DNA of 64,000 bases. Source: Micromonospora sp. NBC_01740 (GTDB lineage Bacteria; Actinomycetota; Actinomycetes; Mycobacteriales; Micromonosporaceae). The stretch spans positions 3,224,001 to 3,288,000 of the forward strand of contig NZ_CP109150.1 in assembly GCF_035920365.1 (NCBI RefSeq), in the 5' to 3' direction. The position numbers and the translations under genes were made by a program. Of the stretch, positions 35,544 to 43,205 are shown piece by piece. The notes beneath the pieces are model-generated. The model ran no database searches. It was not told the origin of the DNA and saw only the letters and a program-made list of their open reading frames with translations. The stretch's first letter is position 1. Every line of letters starts with the position of its first letter.

Positions 35544-36082
35544 AGATGAATTCACGCATGTTCGACGTTCTTGTGCAGGGGGTTGTGGACCCAAGCCGCG
35601 ACCTGCCACCTGAATTGGATGAAGTCGCGAGGGCCGGCTGGGTGCTCGGCCCTGGCGGCGCCATCTTGCTCAAGTCTTTGTCGGGACCTGGATGGCGTAA
35701 CGACATAGACGCCTCAGAAGTGGGGCTGTATGAGTATGAAGTGAACGACGTCTACGTTTCCCTGTTCGACCTTGCGGACAACAGGGAAACTTATTTGAGT
35801 AGGGCGGCGGTGAGAGGTATCTCTTTTGCTGCTCGCATGCTGAAAGATGCCGCCGCTCTTCCTGAGGCTGATAGCCTGCTAGCGGTAGTGGGCATATCGG
35901 TGGATGAGGGAGACGAAGATTTTTTGCTCCAGGGAGCTACTGTCAGATTTTTTAGTCGTCGCGGCGATTATCCGACCTGGTTCGAAGATCTGGAGCGGTA
36001 TCAGAAGGAAGCGATTGCTGTAATTGGTATGGCGGACCTTGCCGTGCCTGGCCCGCTAACTCAATTTCGCCGTCGGGGGTGA
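35540..36082 (+). CDS. Candidate immunity protein for the RHS toxin
   Basis: A 180-residue acidic soluble protein with no recognised family. It begins KMNSRMFDVLVQGVVDPSRDLPPELDEVARAGWVLGPGGAILLKSL and has no signal peptide, as expected for a cytosolic protector. Its GTG start overlaps the toxin stop by four bases (GTGA), so the two are translationally coupled; an ATG at 35546 is the alternative start but lies farther from GAGG. G+C is much lower than in the surroundings (one line of 60 bases at 35881 counts to 32 G+C). The same holds for the toxin tip, consistent with the pair having arrived together. The immunity role is inferred from position, size and composition only. Confidence 0.7.
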   Translation: MKMNSRMFDVLVQGVVDPSRDLPPELDEVARAGWVLGPGGAILLKSLSGPGWRNDIDASEVGLYEYEVNDVYVSLFDLADNRETYLSRAAVRGISFAARMLKDAAALPEADSLLAVVGISVDEGDEDFLLQGATVRFFSRRGDYPTWFEDLERYQKEAIAVIGMADLAVPGPLTQFRRRG

Positions 36083-36457
36083 TTCCAGGATGCGCGGTGA
36101 GCGCCAACTCGGTCCGGCACGTGTTGCCAGGCGCTGGCAGCGAAGACTGAGGCCAGGTGCATGATGGCCTTACCGCAAGTGGAGCTAGGACGAAAGGTGC
36201 CTGCCGTCCGGCATCGAAGGCCGCCACGGACTGTGCCTGTAAGTGCGCTCGGTGTGCATGAGGAAGTCGGTGGTCCAAGTTGCTGCGGGACAGCGCGATC
36301 GCCAAGAGGTAGGACAGGGCAGCAAAACTCCCGGTGCAGGCATCGGATCTGTGGTCGATCGCTGTCTTTCCGGGACTCTCGTCCTATGTCGAAACAGCCC
36401 CTACGCGCTTATCGTGGTTAGCGCATCAAGATGAAGTTTCAATAACAGGAGGTTGCG
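36083..36457. other. Lower-G+C intergenic stretch downstream of the toxin locus
   Basis: These 375 bases carry no convincing gene: the open frames lack ribosome binding sites and are not recognisable. Composition is intermediate between the toxin tip and normal DNA. Polymorphic toxin loci often carry displaced old tips or orphan immunity fragments here, and this could be decayed DNA of that type; I could not recognise any. The last 20 bases hold the AGGAGG of the next gene. Confidence 0.5.
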
Positions 36458-37006
36458 GTGAGCGGGCGGGTCCGGCTTGCCAGTGTGACCCTGCTGCTGG
36501 CGACGGGCTGCGGCGCGGAGGCAGAACCGGTGGCCCTACCGCCTGCCGCGCCGGTCACGGTCGACGTGGCCGCCGCCTCGTCCGGCGGGGCGTGCCGGCT
36601 GCTGGACTTCGGCGTGATCGAGCAGCACGCCGGCGTCCGCTTCGACGTAGCCGCAGCGAGCGCCACAGGCGACAGCCACACCTGCGTGGTGCGCGCGGGA
36701 CAGGAGACCCTGCCGGAGTTGACGCTGACCGTCACCCGGACGTCGATCGACGCGGCGACCTTCACCGCGGACGTGGTGCCGGAGAAGGCGACCAAGGTCT
36801 CCGGGCTCGGCCAGAAGGCGTACCGGCGGACCGCCTCCTCCAAGGGCGCCCTCGGGCCGGTCGCGGAGGTGGGCTGGCTGGCCGCCGAGGGCCGCCTCGC
36901 CACCCTGCGCTACGCCACCCCACGCGACGCCGACAAGGCGGAGGCCGAGAAGCTCACCACCGCTCTCGTCGCCCTGGCCCAGGGACTCGACACCCGCGCC
37001 ATCTGA
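36458..37006 (+). CDS. Putative lipoprotein of unknown function
   Basis: A 182-residue protein with a short lipoprotein-type signal (SGRVRLASVTLLLATGCGAEAEP; Cys at about residue 18). The mature domain (CRLLDFGVIEQHAGVRFDVAAASATGDSHTCVVRAGQETLPELTLTVTRT) contains two more Cys that could form a disulfide. It resembles the DUF3558-like or sensor-type small lipoproteins of actinomycetes, but I cannot assign a family. Normal high G+C returns here. The GTG at 36458 follows ACAGGAGG with good spacing. It ends 92 bases before the convergent ideR stop. Confidence 0.72.
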   Translation: MSGRVRLASVTLLLATGCGAEAEPVALPPAAPVTVDVAAASSGGACRLLDFGVIEQHAGVRFDVAAASATGDSHTCVVRAGQETLPELTLTVTRTSIDAATFTADVVPEKATKVSGLGQKAYRRTASSKGALGPVAEVGWLAAEGRLATLRYATPRDADKAEAEKLTTALVALAQGLDTRAI

Positions 37007-37098
37007 CCTCGGCCAGGGTGACGAAGCCCCCGGCACAGCGTGAACTGCCTCGCCTCAAGATCCTGCGCCTGCTGCCCACAGGCGTGGGGCCGGGTGGG

Positions 37099-37785
37099 TC
37101 AGTGGGCGGCGACGAAGACCCGGGAGGCTACCTCACGGGGCAACCTGATGCGGTCGCCCGAGCGGTCGATCGAGACCCCGTCGCGCTCCTGCGCCACCGT
37201 CACCGTCGCGCCCGGGTCGACGCCGGCGGCGTGCAGCTGCCGGAGCACGTCCGCGTCGGTCTGCACGCTCTCGCAGATGCGTCGCACCACGACCGGCCCC
37301 GACAGCCCGGGGAACGCCAGGTTGCGCTCGCCCTCGATCGGGGCGGCGGTCGCCTGCTCCGGCGTGCCCAGCTCGTCCAGCCCCGGGATCGGGTTGCCGT
37401 ACGGCGAGCGGGTCGGCCGGTTCAGCAGGTCGTAGACCCGCTTCTCGACCGCGTCGCTCATCACGTGCTCCCACCGGCAGGCCTCCTCGTGGGCCTCCTC
37501 GTAGGGCATCCCGATCACGTTGACCAGCAGCAGCTCGGCGAGGCGGTGCTTGCGCATCACGGAGACCGCGTTGCTGCGGCCGTGCGCGGTGAGCGCCAGG
37601 TGGCGGTCGCCCTCGACGGTCAGCAGGCCGTCGCGCTCCATCCGGGCGACGGTCTGGCTGACGGTCGGCCCGCTCTGCCCCAACCGCTCGGCGATGCGGG
37701 CACGCAGCGGCGGAACCCCCTCCTCCTCCAGCTCGAGGATGGTCTTGAGGTACATCTCGGTCGTGTCGACCAGATCATGCTTCAC
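37099..37785 (-). CDS. ideR: Iron-dependent DtxR-family repressor (IdeR/DmdR type)
   Basis: IdeR-type regulators bind Fe2+ and repress iron uptake genes. The 228-residue protein has the helix-turn-helix (DLVDTTEMYLKTILELEEEGVPPLRARIAERLGQSGPTVSQTVARMERDGLL), the dimerisation/metal domain and a C-terminal SH3-like FeoA domain (about 150-228). Counting from the GTG at 37785, metal ligands appear as Met11, His80, Glu84, His99, Cys103, Glu106 and His107 (ACRWEHVMSD). That is the full IdeR set shifted by one. Cys103 rather than Asp argues for iron over a MntR-like manganese role. CGGAGG precedes the start. It is divergent from the sulfurtransferase gene, 97 bases away; I see no IdeR box in that gap. 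Confidence 0.92.
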   Translation of the reverse strand: MKHDLVDTTEMYLKTILELEEEGVPPLRARIAERLGQSGPTVSQTVARMERDGLLTVEGDRHLALTAHGRSNAVSVMRKHRLAELLLVNVIGMPYEEAHEEACRWEHVMSDAVEKRVYDLLNRPTRSPYGNPIPGLDELGTPEQATAAPIEGERNLAFPGLSGPVVVRRICESVQTDADVLRQLHAAGVDPGATVTVAQERDGVSIDRSGDRIRLPREVASRVFVAAH

Positions 37786-37882
37786 GTCAGCGGACCTCCG
37801 GCCAACGATGCTACCTCGGTGTTCACCGAACGACCCACGGCGAACCGCCAGGTCCGCGCCGGGATGGTGTTGACTGGATGCC

Positions 37883-38740
37883 ATGTCCGCCTCCGATGAT
37901 CTCCTTGTCGAGGCCGGTCGGCTCGCGGTCGAACTCGGCCAGGCCGACCCGCCCACGCTGCTCGACGTGCGCTGGCGGCTCGTCGGCGCGCCGGGTCGGG
38001 AGGACTACGCCGCCGGTCACCTGCCCGGCGCGGTCTTCGTCGACCTGGACACCGCGCTCTGCGGGCCGCCCGGACCCGCCGGCCGCCACCCGTTGCCCGA
38101 CGCCGCCGCCCTCCAGGCCGCGCTGCGGGCCGCCGGCGTGCGCGCCGGTCGTTCCGTCGTGGTGTACGACGGCGGCGACGGCATGGCCGCCGCCCGCGCC
38201 TGGTGGACCCTGCGCTGGGCGGGCCACCGGCCGGTACGGCTGCTGCACGGCGGCTTCCCGGCGTGGCTGGCCGCTGGGCTGCCCGTCAGCACGGCGGTGC
38301 CGACCCCGGAGCCGGGCGACGTGGAGGTGCGCCCCGGAGCGTTGCCGGTGCTCGACGCGGGGGAGGCGGCCCGGCTGGCCGCGGCAGACGACGGTGTCCT
38401 GCTCGACGTGCGCGCCGCACCCCGCTACCGGGGCGAGACCGAGCCGATCGACCCGGTCGCCGGTCACGTTCCCGGCGCGGTGAACCTGCCCGCCGGCGAG
38501 TACGTCGCCGAGGGCCGGTTCCCCGCCGCCGAGGCGCTGCGCGAGCGCTTCGCCGCCGCCGGGGTGGGCGCGGACCGGCCGGTGGGGGCGTACTGCGGGT
38601 CGGGGGTGACCGCCGCGCAGGCCGTGTTCGCGCTGCACCTGGCCGGCCGGCCGGACGCCGCCCTCTACGTCGGCTCGTGGAGCAACTGGGTCGCCGACCC
38701 GGCCCGCCCGGTGGCCACCGGAGCGACCCCGGCCGGCTGA
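37883..38740 (+). CDS. Thiosulfate/3-mercaptopyruvate sulfurtransferase (rhodanese)
   Basis: A 285-residue tandem rhodanese. The N-terminal domain (about 15-140; LLDVRWRLVGAPGREDYAAGHLPGAVFVDLD, VVVYDGGDGMAAARAWWTLRWAGHRPVRLLHGG) lacks the catalytic Cys, as is normal. The C-terminal domain has LLDVRAAPRYRGETEPIDPVAGHVPGAVNLPAGEY and the active-site loop GAYCGSGVTAAQ, whose Cys carries the persulfide. CGSGVT is closer to the thiosulfate type (CRKGVT) and mercaptopyruvate type (CGSGVT) motif of SseA/MST, so 3-mercaptopyruvate is a plausible donor. The ATG at 37883 is chosen from the family N-terminus. Confidence 0.9.
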   Translation: MSASDDLLVEAGRLAVELGQADPPTLLDVRWRLVGAPGREDYAAGHLPGAVFVDLDTALCGPPGPAGRHPLPDAAALQAALRAAGVRAGRSVVVYDGGDGMAAARAWWTLRWAGHRPVRLLHGGFPAWLAAGLPVSTAVPTPEPGDVEVRPGALPVLDAGEAARLAAADDGVLLDVRAAPRYRGETEPIDPVAGHVPGAVNLPAGEYVAEGRFPAAEALRERFAAAGVGADRPVGAYCGSGVTAAQAVFALHLAGRPDAALYVGSWSNWVADPARPVATGATPAG

Positions 38741-38885
38741 ACGGGCAACGGGCGCCGGCGGCACCCGACGGCCGAGGGCGCCAGCGGCACCCGACCGGCC
38801 GAGCGGGCAACGGGGATCGGGCGACACCCGGCGGCTGAGCAGCGCCTGCGCGGGCGTGCCGGGGCGCGCGTGCGACGATGGGGCC

Positions 38886-40067
38886 ATGTCCGACGACACG
38901 GTGGTGGTGTGGGACGAGTCGCTGCTCGCCTACGACATGGGGGACCATCCCCTCGACCCGGTACGGCTGGAGTTGACCTTCGCCCTCGCCCGGGAGTTGG
39001 GCGTCCTCGCGCGTCCCGGGGTGCGGCTGGTGAAGCCGGAGCCGGCCGACGACGCGCTGCTGAGCCGGGTGCACGACCCGCGCTACCTCGCCGCGGTGAA
39101 GGTCGCCCCCCGCGATCCGCTCTTCGCCGGCTTCGGGCTGGGCACCTCCGACAACCCGGTCTTCGAGGGGATGCACGAGTCCAGCGCGCTCGTCGCCGGC
39201 GCCACGGTGGCGGCGGCCGAGGCGGTCTGGCGGGGCGAGGCCCGGCGGGCGGTCAACGTGGCCGGCGGCCTGCACCACGCCATGCCGGCCCGGGCCGCCG
39301 GGTTCTGCGTCTACAACGACCCGGCGGTGGCCATCGCCCGCCTGCTCGACCTGGGCGCCGAGCGAATCGCGTACGTGGACGTGGACGTGCACCACGGCGA
39401 CGGGGTGCAGCAGGTCTTCTGGAACGACCCCCGGGTGCTCACGGTCAGCGTGCACGAGACGCCGCTGGCGCTCTTCCCGGGCACCGGCTTTCCCGACGAG
39501 ACGGGCGGGCCGGGCGCCGAGGGCAGCGCCGTCAACGTCCCGCTGCCGCCCGGGTTGGACGACGCGGGCTGGCAGCGCGCCTTCCACGCGGTGGTGCCGT
39601 CGGTGCTGCGCGCGTTCCGGCCGCAGGTGCTGGTCACCCAGTGCGGCGCCGACGCACATCGGCTCGACCCGCTCGCCGATCTGAACCTCTCCGTGGACGG
39701 GCAGCGCGCCACCTACCTGGCCCTGCGGGCGCTCGCCGACGAGCTGTGCGAGGGCCGCTGGGTGGCCACGGGTGGCGGCGGGTACGCGCTGGTCGAGGTG
39801 GTGCCCCGGGCCTGGACGCACCTGCTCGCGGTGGCGGCCGGGGAGCCCATCGATCCGGCGACGCTGACCCCGCCGGCGTGGCGGGAGCTGGCCGCCGGGC
39901 GCCGGCCGGGCCGGCAGATCCCGCTGCGGATGACCGACGACGTGGACCCGGCGTACGAGCCGTGGCAGCCGACCGGCGAGCCGAGCGCCGTGGACCGGGC
40001 GATCGCGGCGGCCCGCAAGACCGCCTTCCCGCTGTTCGGGCTCGATCCGCACGACCCGCGCGACTGA
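38886..40067 (+). CDS. acuC: AcuC-like histone-deacetylase family protein
   Basis: AcuC-type enzymes are zinc-dependent lysine deacetylases; in Bacillus AcuC reactivates acetylated acetyl-CoA synthetase. The 393-residue protein has the class I HDAC motifs in order: VNVAGGLHHAMPARAAGFCVYNDPAVAI (catalytic His pair and Asn), ERIAYVDVDVHHGDGVQQVFWNDPRVLTVSVHE (zinc-binding Asp and His), LPPGLDDAGW, VTQCGADAHRLDPLADLNLSV (second zinc Asp) and ATGGGGYALVEVVPRAW (transition-state Gly-Gly-Gly-Tyr). The ATG at 38886 gives the family start WDESLLAYDMGDHPLDPVRL. A protein acetyltransferase-type gene begins 26 bases downstream on the same strand, so writer and eraser appear to be co-transcribed. Confidence 0.93.
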   Translation: MSDDTVVVWDESLLAYDMGDHPLDPVRLELTFALARELGVLARPGVRLVKPEPADDALLSRVHDPRYLAAVKVAPRDPLFAGFGLGTSDNPVFEGMHESSALVAGATVAAAEAVWRGEARRAVNVAGGLHHAMPARAAGFCVYNDPAVAIARLLDLGAERIAYVDVDVHHGDGVQQVFWNDPRVLTVSVHETPLALFPGTGFPDETGGPGAEGSAVNVPLPPGLDDAGWQRAFHAVVPSVLRAFRPQVLVTQCGADAHRLDPLADLNLSVDGQRATYLALRALADELCEGRWVATGGGGYALVEVVPRAWTHLLAVAAGEPIDPATLTPPAWRELAAGRRPGRQIPLRMTDDVDPAYEPWQPTGEPSAVDRAIAAARKTAFPLFGLDPHDPRD

Positions 40068-40093
40068 TCCGGCGGGCGGAGGGGACCGCACAG

Positions 40094-42649
40094 GTGACCA
40101 CTGTGGAACAACCGGTGGACGTGCTGCTCAGCGACGGCAGCACCGTGCAGTTGCGGCCGATCCGTCCGTCGGACGGGCCGGGCATCGTGGCGATGCACTC
40201 GCGCTTCTCCGAGCGCACCCGCTACCTGCGCTACTTCTCGCCGTACCCGCGCATCCCCGAGCGCGACCTGCAACGCTTCGTCAACGTCGACCACCGCGAC
40301 CGGGAGGCGTTCGTGGTGCTGGTCGGCGACCGGATCGTCGCCGTCGGCCGCTACGAGCGGCTCGGCCCGCAGGCCCCCGAGGCCGAGGTGGCGTTCGTGG
40401 TCGAGGACGCCTACCAGGGCCGGGGCATCGGCTCGGTGCTGCTGGAGCACCTGGCCGACGCGGCCCGCCGCAACGACATCGCCAACTTCGTGGCGGAGGT
40501 GCTCCCGGCCAACGGCGCGATGCTGCGGGTCTTCTCCGACTTCGGCTACCAGGTGCAGCGGCAGTTCGCCGACGGCGTGGTGCACCTGAGCTTCCCGATC
40601 GCCCCCACCGACGCGACGCTGGAGGTGCAGCGCGGCCGGGAGCACCGCACGGAGGCCCGCTCCGTCGCCCGGCTGCTCGCGCCACGGGGCGTCGCCGTCT
40701 ACGGCGCCAGCGCCACCGGGCAGGGCGTCGGCGCGGCGGTGCTCGGGCACCTGCGCGACGGCGGTTACACCGGCGCGGTGGTCCCGGTGCATCCGGGCGC
40801 GACGACGGTCGCCGGGCTGCCCGCGTACTCCTCGGCGGCCGATGCCGGCGTGCCGGTCGACCTGGCCGTGGTGGCGGTCCCGCCGGAGGCGGCGACGGAG
40901 GTGGTGGCCGACGCGGCCGCCGCGGGCGCGCACGGCCTGGTGGTCATCTCGGCGGGCTTCGCCGAGGCCGGCGGCGAGGGCGCGGCCGCGCAGCGCGCGC
41001 TGGTCCGCGCGGCGTACGCGGCGGGCATGCGCGTGGTCGGCCCGAACTGCCTGGGGGTGGCCAACACCGATCCGGCGGTACGCCTCAACGCCACCCTCGC
41101 CCCCCGGCTGCCGGTGCCCGGCCGGGTGGGCATCTTCAGCCAGTCCGGCGCGTTCGGGGTGGCGCTGCTGGCCGAGGCCGACCGGCGGGGGCTGGGCCTG
41201 TCGAGCTTCGTCTCGGCCGGCAACCGGGCCGACGTCTCGGGCAACGACCTGCTCCAGTACTGGCAGGACGATCCCGGCACCGACGTGATCATGTTGTACC
41301 TGGAGACCTTCGGCAACCCGCGCAAGTTCGCCCGGCTGGCGCGCCGGATCGGCCGGGACAAGCCCGTCGTGGCGCTCGCCTCGCCGGCCCGGCCGCCCGG
41401 GGTGGGCGACTCCGCCGGCCCGGACGAGGTGGCGGTCGCCGCGCTGTTCGCCCACTCCGGCGTGATCCGGGTGGACACCGTCGCCGAGCTGCTCGACGTC
41501 GGGGTGCTGCTGGCCCACCAGCCGCTGCCCGCCGGCCGTCGGGTCGGCGTGGTCGGCAACTCCTCGGCGCTGACGGGGCTGGCGGCCACCGCCTGCGCCG
41601 GGCAGGGGCTCACCGTCGCCCGGGGCTACCCGCGCGACGTCGGCCCGCGCGCCGGGGTGGCCGAGTTGACCGCCGCGCTCGCCGAGGCGGGCGCCGACGG
41701 CGAGGTGGACGCGCTGGTGGTGGTGTTCGCCCCGCCGCTGCCCGGCCAGCTCACCGACACGGAGTCGGACTTCACCGCCGCGCTGCCGAGCGCGTTCGCC
41801 GCCGGCAAGCCGGCCGTGGCGACGTTCCTGGTCGGCCGTACGCCCGCCGGGGTGCCCGCCTACCCGAGCGTGGAGGAGGCCGTGCGCGCCCTCGCCCGGG
41901 TCACCGCGTACGCCGACTGGCTGCGCCGGCCCGCCGGGGTGCCGCCGGAGCTGCCCCGGGTGGACCGGGAGGCGGCCCATGCCGCCCTGCGCCCGGAGGC
42001 CCTCGACCCGGCGGAACTGCTCGCGGCGTACGGGATCGAGGTGGTCGAGTCGGTGCCGGCGCGCTCCGCCGCGGAGGCCGTCGACGCGGCGACCCGGCTG
42101 GGTTTCCCGGTGGCCCTCAAGGCCGCCGCCCCCGGTCTGCGGCACCGCCTCGACCTCGGCGCGGTCCGGCTCGACCTGCCCGACCCGGCCACGGTGCACC
42201 GCGCGTACGCGGAGATGTCGGCGGTCTTCGGCGCGGACGTCCTGGTGCAGCCGATGGTCCCGCCCGGTGTGGCCTGCGTGGTCGAGCTGGTGGAGGACCC
42301 GGCGTTCGGCCCGGTGGTCGGCTTCGGGCTGGGCGGCGTCGCCACGGAGCTGCTCGGCGACCGGGCCTGGCGGGCGGTGCCGCTGACCGACCTGGACGCG
42401 GCCGAGCTGGTCGACGAGCCCCGGGCGGCGCCGTTGCTGCGCGGGCACCGCGGCGCGGCGCCGGTGGACCGGGCGGCCCTGGCGGACCTGCTGCTGCGGG
42501 TCGGCCGGCTCGCCGACGAGCAGCCCCGGGTCCGCGCGCTGAGCCTCAACCCGGTGCTCGCCCGCCCCGACGGCATCTCGGTGCTGCACGCCACCGTGCG
42601 GGTCGGCTCCGCCGTGGCCCGCCCCGACACCGGCCCCCGCCGCCTGTAA
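40094..42649 (+). CDS. GNAT - acyl-CoA synthetase (ADP-forming)-like fusion, PatA-type protein acetyltransferase
   Basis: An 851-residue protein with a GNAT acetyltransferase domain first (about 1-165; VQLRPIRPSDGPGIVAMHSRFSERTRYLRYF, AFVVEDAYQGRGIGSVLLEHLADAARR holding the acetyl-CoA loop). A CoA-binding Rossmann domain (about 190-310; RGVAVYGASATGQGVGAAVLGHL, VGPNCLGVANTDP) follows, then succinyl-CoA-ligase-like (about 320-620; GIFSQSGAFGVALL) and ATP-grasp domains (about 640-851). The GNAT-first order matches the type II protein acetyltransferases such as Streptomyces PatA, which acetylate acyl-CoA synthetases. The His of the ligase-like domain needed for true ADP-forming synthesis is not evident, supporting a regulatory role. 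The GTG at 40094 gives the family start. The stop codon overlaps a short inverted repeat. Confidence 0.88.
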   Translation: MTTVEQPVDVLLSDGSTVQLRPIRPSDGPGIVAMHSRFSERTRYLRYFSPYPRIPERDLQRFVNVDHRDREAFVVLVGDRIVAVGRYERLGPQAPEAEVAFVVEDAYQGRGIGSVLLEHLADAARRNDIANFVAEVLPANGAMLRVFSDFGYQVQRQFADGVVHLSFPIAPTDATLEVQRGREHRTEARSVARLLAPRGVAVYGASATGQGVGAAVLGHLRDGGYTGAVVPVHPGATTVAGLPAYSSAADAGVPVDLAVVAVPPEAATEVVADAAAAGAHGLVVISAGFAEAGGEGAAAQRALVRAAYAAGMRVVGPNCLGVANTDPAVRLNATLAPRLPVPGRVGIFSQSGAFGVALLAEADRRGLGLSSFVSAGNRADVSGNDLLQYWQDDPGTDVIMLYLETFGNPRKFARLARRIGRDKPVVALASPARPPGVGDSAGPDEVAVAALFAHSGVIRVDTVAELLDVGVLLAHQPLPAGRRVGVVGNSSALTGLAATACAGQGLTVARGYPRDVGPRAGVAELTAALAEAGADGEVDALVVVFAPPLPGQLTDTESDFTAALPSAFAAGKPAVATFLVGRTPAGVPAYPSVEEAVRALARVTAYADWLRRPAGVPPELPRVDREAAHAALRPEALDPAELLAAYGIEVVESVPARSAAEAVDAATRLGFPVALKAAAPGLRHRLDLGAVRLDLPDPATVHRAYAEMSAVFGADVLVQPMVPPGVACVVELVEDPAFGPVVGFGLGGVATELLGDRAWRAVPLTDLDAAELVDEPRAAPLLRGHRGAAPVDRAALADLLLRVGRLADEQPRVRALSLNPVLARPDGISVLHATVRVGSAVARPDTGPRRL

Positions 42650-42665
42650 GGAAGGTGCCCTTCCT
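42649..42665. repeat. Short inverted repeat AGGAAGG-TGC-CCTTCCT overlapping a stop codon
   Basis: AGGAAGG (42649-42655) and CCTTCCT (42659-42665) flank three bases; the left arm begins at the last A of the TAA stop. I recall AAGGAAGG(G/T)GCCCCTTCTT-type repeats as very common between genes in Micromonospora and Salinispora, but could not check it here. Confidence 0.6.
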
Positions 42666-42694
42666 GACACTTCGCGGTGCGGCGGCCGAACCGG

Positions 42695-43105
42695 TCAGGC
42701 CGCCCGGTCGGAGATCTGCTGCACCGACCAGGCGTTGCCGTCGGGGTCGGCGAAGTGGACGAAGCCGACGTTGTCCAACGGGTCCGGCACCGGGCGCGGA
42801 TTCTCGCCGAGCACCTGGATCTCGCTGACCTCGACGCCGCGCTCGACCAGCTCCGCCCGCGCCCGGCGCAGGTCGGGCACGACGAGCTGGAGGCCCCTGA
42901 GCGAGCCGGGTGGCATCTCGGGCAGCGGCCCCCTGCCGATCACGATCGAGCAGCCTGAGCCGGGCGGGGTCAACTGCACGATCCGCGCGTCGTCGCCGAA
43001 CGTCGTGTCGTGGTCGACGGCGAAGCCGAGCCGGTCGGCGTAGAACGCCTTGGCCCGGTCCACGTCGGAGACCGGCACGACCACCACTTCCAGGGTCCAG
43101 TTCAT
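42695..43105 (-). CDS. VOC (glyoxalase/bleomycin-resistance) family protein
   Basis: A 136-residue protein of two beta-alpha-beta-beta-beta modules: MNWTLEVVVVPVSDVDRAKAFYADRLGFAVDHDT, then GLQLVVPDLRRARAELVERGVEVSEIQVLG ending GFVHFADPDGNAWSVQQI. The final FADPDGN-W-Q is the VOC signature with the metal-binding region. Members act as glyoxalases, dioxygenases or antibiotic-binding proteins; this one cannot be assigned a substrate. The ATG at 43105 is unambiguous. It is upstream of the sigma-factor gene in the minus-strand direction but separated from it by being downstream in transcription order, so no operon is implied. Confidence 0.88.
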   Translation of the reverse strand: MNWTLEVVVVPVSDVDRAKAFYADRLGFAVDHDTTFGDDARIVQLTPPGSGCSIVIGRGPLPEMPPGSLRGLQLVVPDLRRARAELVERGVEVSEIQVLGENPRPVPDPLDNVGFVHFADPDGNAWSVQQISDRAA

Positions 43106-43159
43106 GGCTATTGGTAGCCCGTCGGGCAGCCGGGATCAAGGACCACGGTCCGGACGGAC

Positions 43160-43190
43160 GCGAGGCCCCGGCGAACCGCCGGGGCCTCGC
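43160..43190 (-). terminator. Terminator of the group 2 sigma-factor gene
   Basis: GCGAGGCCCCGGC (43160-43172) pairs perfectly with GCCGGGGCCTCGC (43178-43190) around 5 bases, 15 bases beyond the stop at 43206. Confidence 0.85.
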
Positions 43191-43205
43191 GTGGTCCAGG
43201 AAACG

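Noticed and set aside
35952..36457. Transposase or insertion-sequence remnant after the immunity gene
   Set aside because: No recognisable transposase motif, terminal inverted repeats or target duplication in either strand.
37786..37882. IdeR iron box between ideR and the sulfurtransferase gene
   Set aside because: No TTAGGTTAGSCTAACCTAA-like palindrome is present in the 97-base gap.
39713..42670. A 985-codon minus-strand open frame across acuC and the PatA-like gene
   Set aside because: Shadow frame over two recognised genes; low-complexity translation with no start signal.
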